Assembly: GCA_036897095.1 (NCBI GenBank)
Contig: JAYMSP010002230.1
Location: 1 to 25,447, forward strand
Direction of reading: 5' to 3'
Length of the DNA: 25,447 bases
Source of the DNA: Plantago elongata
Lineage: Eukaryota; Streptophyta; Magnoliopsida; Lamiales; Plantaginaceae
Shown: in pieces, positions 22,126 through 25,447 of the stretch
How the letters are laid out: the number at the start of each line of letters is the position of its first letter
How positions within the stretch are numbered: the stretch's first letter is position 1
The notes under the pieces: generated by a model
What the model was told of the DNA's origin: nothing
The model's database searches: none
The model's input: only the letters and a program-made list of their open reading frames with translations
Made by a program: the position numbers and the translations under genes

Positions 22126-24831
22126 TCACTGGATCTGGTCATGAACCTTCCTGCAGTCTTCAACATATTCATAGCGAAGCTTTCTGACAAAGAGCTTTGT
22201 CTTTCTGGCTAATCCACAAAGATCTTTATAAGTCTTGGCAGGGTCTTTATTTTTCTGAATAATGAGCTTTACCCAATAATATTTTTTCCATTCCCATGCA
22301 TGGTCAACCTTAAGCTGGGACAATCCATGATGCTGATAGATGATCTCTAGATCTGCAATATCATCCATGTATTCTTCAGCAGTCATATAGAAGGATAGAT
22401 AGGCTTTGACACCTAGCTTGTTCTTCTTGCTATAGGTACCATTCAGTTTCTGAACTTTATGAACATCTTCAGGCTTTGGATAAGGACATATAAAGGCAAG
22501 TGGATTTTTCGTAGCCTCAATCCTCTTTTGAACCTTAAAGGCATGCACAAGATTTAGCAATACTGGCTTGTTGGTTCTCCATGCCACCATTTGATCAAAA
22601 ATTGGAGTTAGAAACTTCTTGTTTAGCAGCAAGTGCTTTAGCTCAAGGATCTAATATCCGTTCTGGAGATGAATGCATCTGCAGGCTGATTGGCTATCAT
22701 CAGTTTTGACATACTCAATCTGGGCAACAACTGGTCTTTCTTGTTGTCCTTATTGAACTCTAATAAACTTCAAATCCATGCGCCTCTTTATGTTCAGACC
22801 TTTCTCTAGAGAAAGTTCTTCCTGGTTCTGGGAGTTGTGCTGGAGGATCCACCTGGAATAGACTTGGTGTTTTCAGAAGGGTTCTAGCAGTTATTGATCT
22901 TACTGCCAGTGGAGGTTAAGGAAGGCTACCCACTTTCCTTCTCTTCTGAAGTGGATGCTCATCTGTATCAGTCTCATCATTCTCATTTGTAAAGTTTATG
23001 ATTGGAGACTTACAGGTTTCCTGAACTTGAAACTCTCCTTCTTCCTTTTCTTCTTCTTTTCAGAAGGCTTTTCTTGTTCGGATATAACAAGGCCCTTGGA
23101 ACCCCTGGTTACCATGCTTTTAAGCCTTAATCTTGTTGTTACTCTTGGTTCTTCAGCAACATCGAGTTCTAGAGCTTTGTTTTGTGCAGTAGCTTGACTT
23201 GTGGAGGCCATAGATTATTTTCTCTTTCTGCCACGACCTTTATGGGGCGCTGCTAATTCTTCCCCCATAGTCATGTATGACTGAGTCAAACCCGCAAAGG
23301 ACCTCGAGAGAGACTCAAAGTTACTCTGAAGGTTGTTATGCACTTGAACAAGCTTTTAGAGTTCTGGCTTGAGCTCTTTGTTTTCTCTTAGGAGTAACAC
23401 CTCCTTCTGATTCAGCTCTTCCAATGGTTTGAAGATGGCTTCTGCTTTCTAAGTAGCAAAGTAAGCCTCTTCAAGAGCCTTGTTGGCATTATTGCAGTCC
23501 TCATCCCTGATCATTCCTAGATATCTTTGGGATAACGCTATTACTGTGGCTCTCATGAGAAGAAGGCGGGCAACATGCTTCGTTTCTTCTGAGACTGTTT
23601 CAAGCACAACATCTTGTGCTAACAGTTCCTCGCAAAGTTTGGCATACACTGAGCTTCTTTCCATATACTAAGCATCTCTGATAGTAGTGACTGTGCAGGA
23701 AAAGATATGTGGAGTTAGCAATTCCCTTTTCAGATGGGTTGTGTGCATAGCTTCAATTTCTGGTGCCATGCGGTTTGGGTCTTCTTCTTCTTCACTCTTG
23801 ATGTAGTCTTCATCGTAATCATCCAAACCGGCAACCATTTTACTCTTGCCTTTCTGAGCAGCCGAAGGAACTTGTTTCTTGGATGCAACTTTCTGAGATG
23901 CGGCCTTAGCATCATGCTCATCATCATCTTCATTCACCAAAGCATCTAGCTCTGCAGCCGTGGTTTTGATGTCTCTTTTCAGTTTCAATTTCTCTTCAAG
24001 GTGTTCCCTTTCCTTGGCATTCTCTGCCTCGAATCTCAGTATCCGGACTTGCTTCTCTTCAATCTGGGATTGGCACTCTAGAGAGAGTCTTGTTTCTATC
24101 TCCAACAATTCTTTGAGCTTTGCAACTCTGAGTTCAACAACTTGAATATCTTCAGCTATTTGATTAGCCTGCTGAGCCTGTTCCAGTAAGGCTTGTTGGG
24201 TTGTATAAGGTGGTTGATTCTTTGGTGATGATGATGGTGTTCTCTGAGTGTTGGTTGGAGTAGTTTGTTGTCCTTCAAAGCCAATCTTCCCTTGTGCTAT
24301 GCCACCAGTCCCTGGTACTGGACTATCATCATCATTGTCATCCTTCTTATCATTACCATCCTTGTGATGTTCTAAAGGAAGTTCCTGGAAGTCGTTCTCA
24401 TTCATTTCTTCTTCATCTTCAGATACCAAATTGATCACATCTGGGAGAGTGACCATGTTGCCATTGACTTTCTCTTGCTCTGAGGGATAGACACATAGTG
24501 ACTTGGGCAACGCACGATCGAATACCATATGCTTCTTGGTTTGATCATCACCAGCTTGAAAAGCTGCTACTAGTTTCCGTGCCACTTCTGTCAAGAAGTC
24601 TTTATGCATTAGAGAATAGTGGGAGTAATTCTCTGTAGGAAACAAGGCATGTATGTAGTTTTCCAGATCAAATGCGCGTGCTCTTCGCTCTTTATGATCG
24701 ATCACTCTGGCAATTTCTGAAAGATCATCCTTTTTGAGCCTTTGCCAAATTCTGAAGCACTTGAGATGCTTCTTGAGAGTAACTTCTGGAACAATTATAG
24801 TAGCATCAATTACTGGCACTTCAACTTGAGC
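22126..24831 (-). mobile_element. 3' coding region of the copia element, broken fossil
   Basis: Several coding remnants on the minus strand, between the polypurine tract and the edge, occupy the place where Sireviruses carry an extra env-like or accessory frame after pol. The largest (24831-23668) follows an acceptor-like TTTCTTTCAG. It has a globular part, an acidic stretch (SEDEEEMNEND, then a run rich in D and K) and a long Q/E/K-rich coiled coil. Later remnants include one with a basic KKKKRKK patch (about 23211-22996) and one of 168 residues rich in W and Y (22632-22126). I see no gag, protease, integrase or reverse transcriptase motif. The region looks broken, with at least three breaks. 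The exact family of these frames is not recognised. Confidence 0.55.
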
Positions 24832-24922
24832 CTGAAAGAAAGAGTACAAATTAGTTTTGTTCAAAATGTCTATAGATATTTGAGTAAGGTGAAGTAACAA
24901 GCTTTCTAAGCATACCTGTATA

Positions 24923-25120
24923 TAGGGCTGGAAATGGTTGGTTAAAAACCATAACCATAACCATGATTTCAACTCTGGTTGCAACCATAACCATAACCAT
25001 TTAAATAATAACCATAATCGAAACCGAAACCGAAATAATTATTGACCGGTTTCGGTTCGAAAATAAAAACCGAAAACCATAGGTTTAGGTTATTTTTCAA
25101 AATAACCGAAACATCGTCTT
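24923..25120 (+). repeat. AACCAT/AACCGAA degenerate array with hAT-like left end
   Basis: It begins TAGGGCTGGAAATGGTTGG, close to hAT-type termini, directly inside the copia coding region. It continues with ACCATAACCAT repeats, then AACCGAAACCG repeats. The 8 bases before it are CCTGTATA; I do not find their partner or the right terminus in the window, so the element probably runs off the edge. Confidence 0.6.
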
Positions 25121-25154
25121 TTTCAATCTTCACACTTTCACAATGAAACATCGT

Positions 25155-25395
25155 CTTCTTCAATCGTCTTCTCCACAGCGCCTCCGAGTCTCCGACCTCC
25201 GTATTCTCCACAGCGCCTCCGACCTCCGACTTCTGTCTTCTCCACAGTGCCTCCGACCTCCGTCCTCTCTGCTCGAGTTCGTCTTCCCCACAGTGCCTTC
25301 GTCTTCTCCACAGTGCCTCCGTCTTCTCCACTGCGCCTCCGACCTCCGTCTTCTCCATAGCGCCTCCGTCCTCTCTGCTCGATTTCGTCTGTGCG
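25155..25395 (+). repeat. CT-rich tandem repeats
   Basis: About ten imperfect copies of a module around CGTCTTCTCCACAGYGCCTC, some extended by CGACCTC. A longer period is visible: CGTCCTCTCTGCTCGA followed by TTCGTCT occurs at about 25262 and 25367. The arginine- and glutamate-rich open frames on the other strand are by-products of this repeat. It probably belongs to the inserted element that starts near 24923. Confidence 0.85.
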
Positions 25396-25447
25396 CGGGC
25401 TCCAGGTACATCCTCCTTCAATTTTCACTCGTCTTTCATCTTCCTCG

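Noticed and set aside
25138-25428. Minus-strand frames rich in E, D, G and R
   Set aside because: Produced by the CT-rich tandem repeat in three frames; no sign of a real protein.

Overview
This window is nuclear DNA from a flowering plant, most likely a eudicot. It is AT-rich, has GT-AG introns, and carries one many-exon plant gene surrounded by plant-type retroelements, SINEs and a hAT-like DNA element. I cannot name the species from the sequence.

Layout. Positions 1-1971 are non-coding, with an (ATT)11 tract at the left edge and a possible minus-strand tRNA-derived SINE near 1145-1262. Positions 1972-11892 on the minus strand hold a complete SEC10 exocyst gene: 24 coding exons, 2,499 coding bases, 832 residues. 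A 5' untranslated exon ends at 12665. Its promoter is followed at once by degenerate CCGAA-rich arrays (12890-13290 and 13985-14530). A 782-bp hAT-like non-autonomous element (14594-15375) comes next, with short terminal inverted repeats, an imperfect 8-bp target duplication and the same type of CCGAA repeats inside both ends. An AT-rich stretch holds a 5'-truncated SINE with an exact 11-bp target duplication (15854-15913). A GC-rich island (16330-16960) contains a stray piece of histone H3 and G-rich tandem repeats. Near 17387 there is a telo-box leader of the kind found in plant housekeeping genes.

From 17779 to the right edge the window is nested transposons. A Ty3/gypsy-type LTR (17779 to about 20464) carries two separate tandem arrays and an 87-bp SINE flanked by a 17-bp duplication. 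It is followed by, and probably interrupted by, a minus-strand Ty1/copia (Sirevirus-like) relic with its 3' LTR (20465-21725), polypurine tract and a decayed 3' coding region (22126-24831). That relic is in turn interrupted near 24923 by another element that starts with a hAT-like terminus and AACCAT/AACCGAA repeats, then CT-rich tandem repeats to the edge.

The only gene shown to be intact is SEC10. It encodes a subunit of the complex that tethers secretory vesicles to the plasma membrane. Everything else is mobile DNA, captured fragments or unassigned sequence. I found no clearly new biological system. The best leads are the short SINE family, the hAT-like element that may explain the CCGAA arrays, and the captured H3 fragment.
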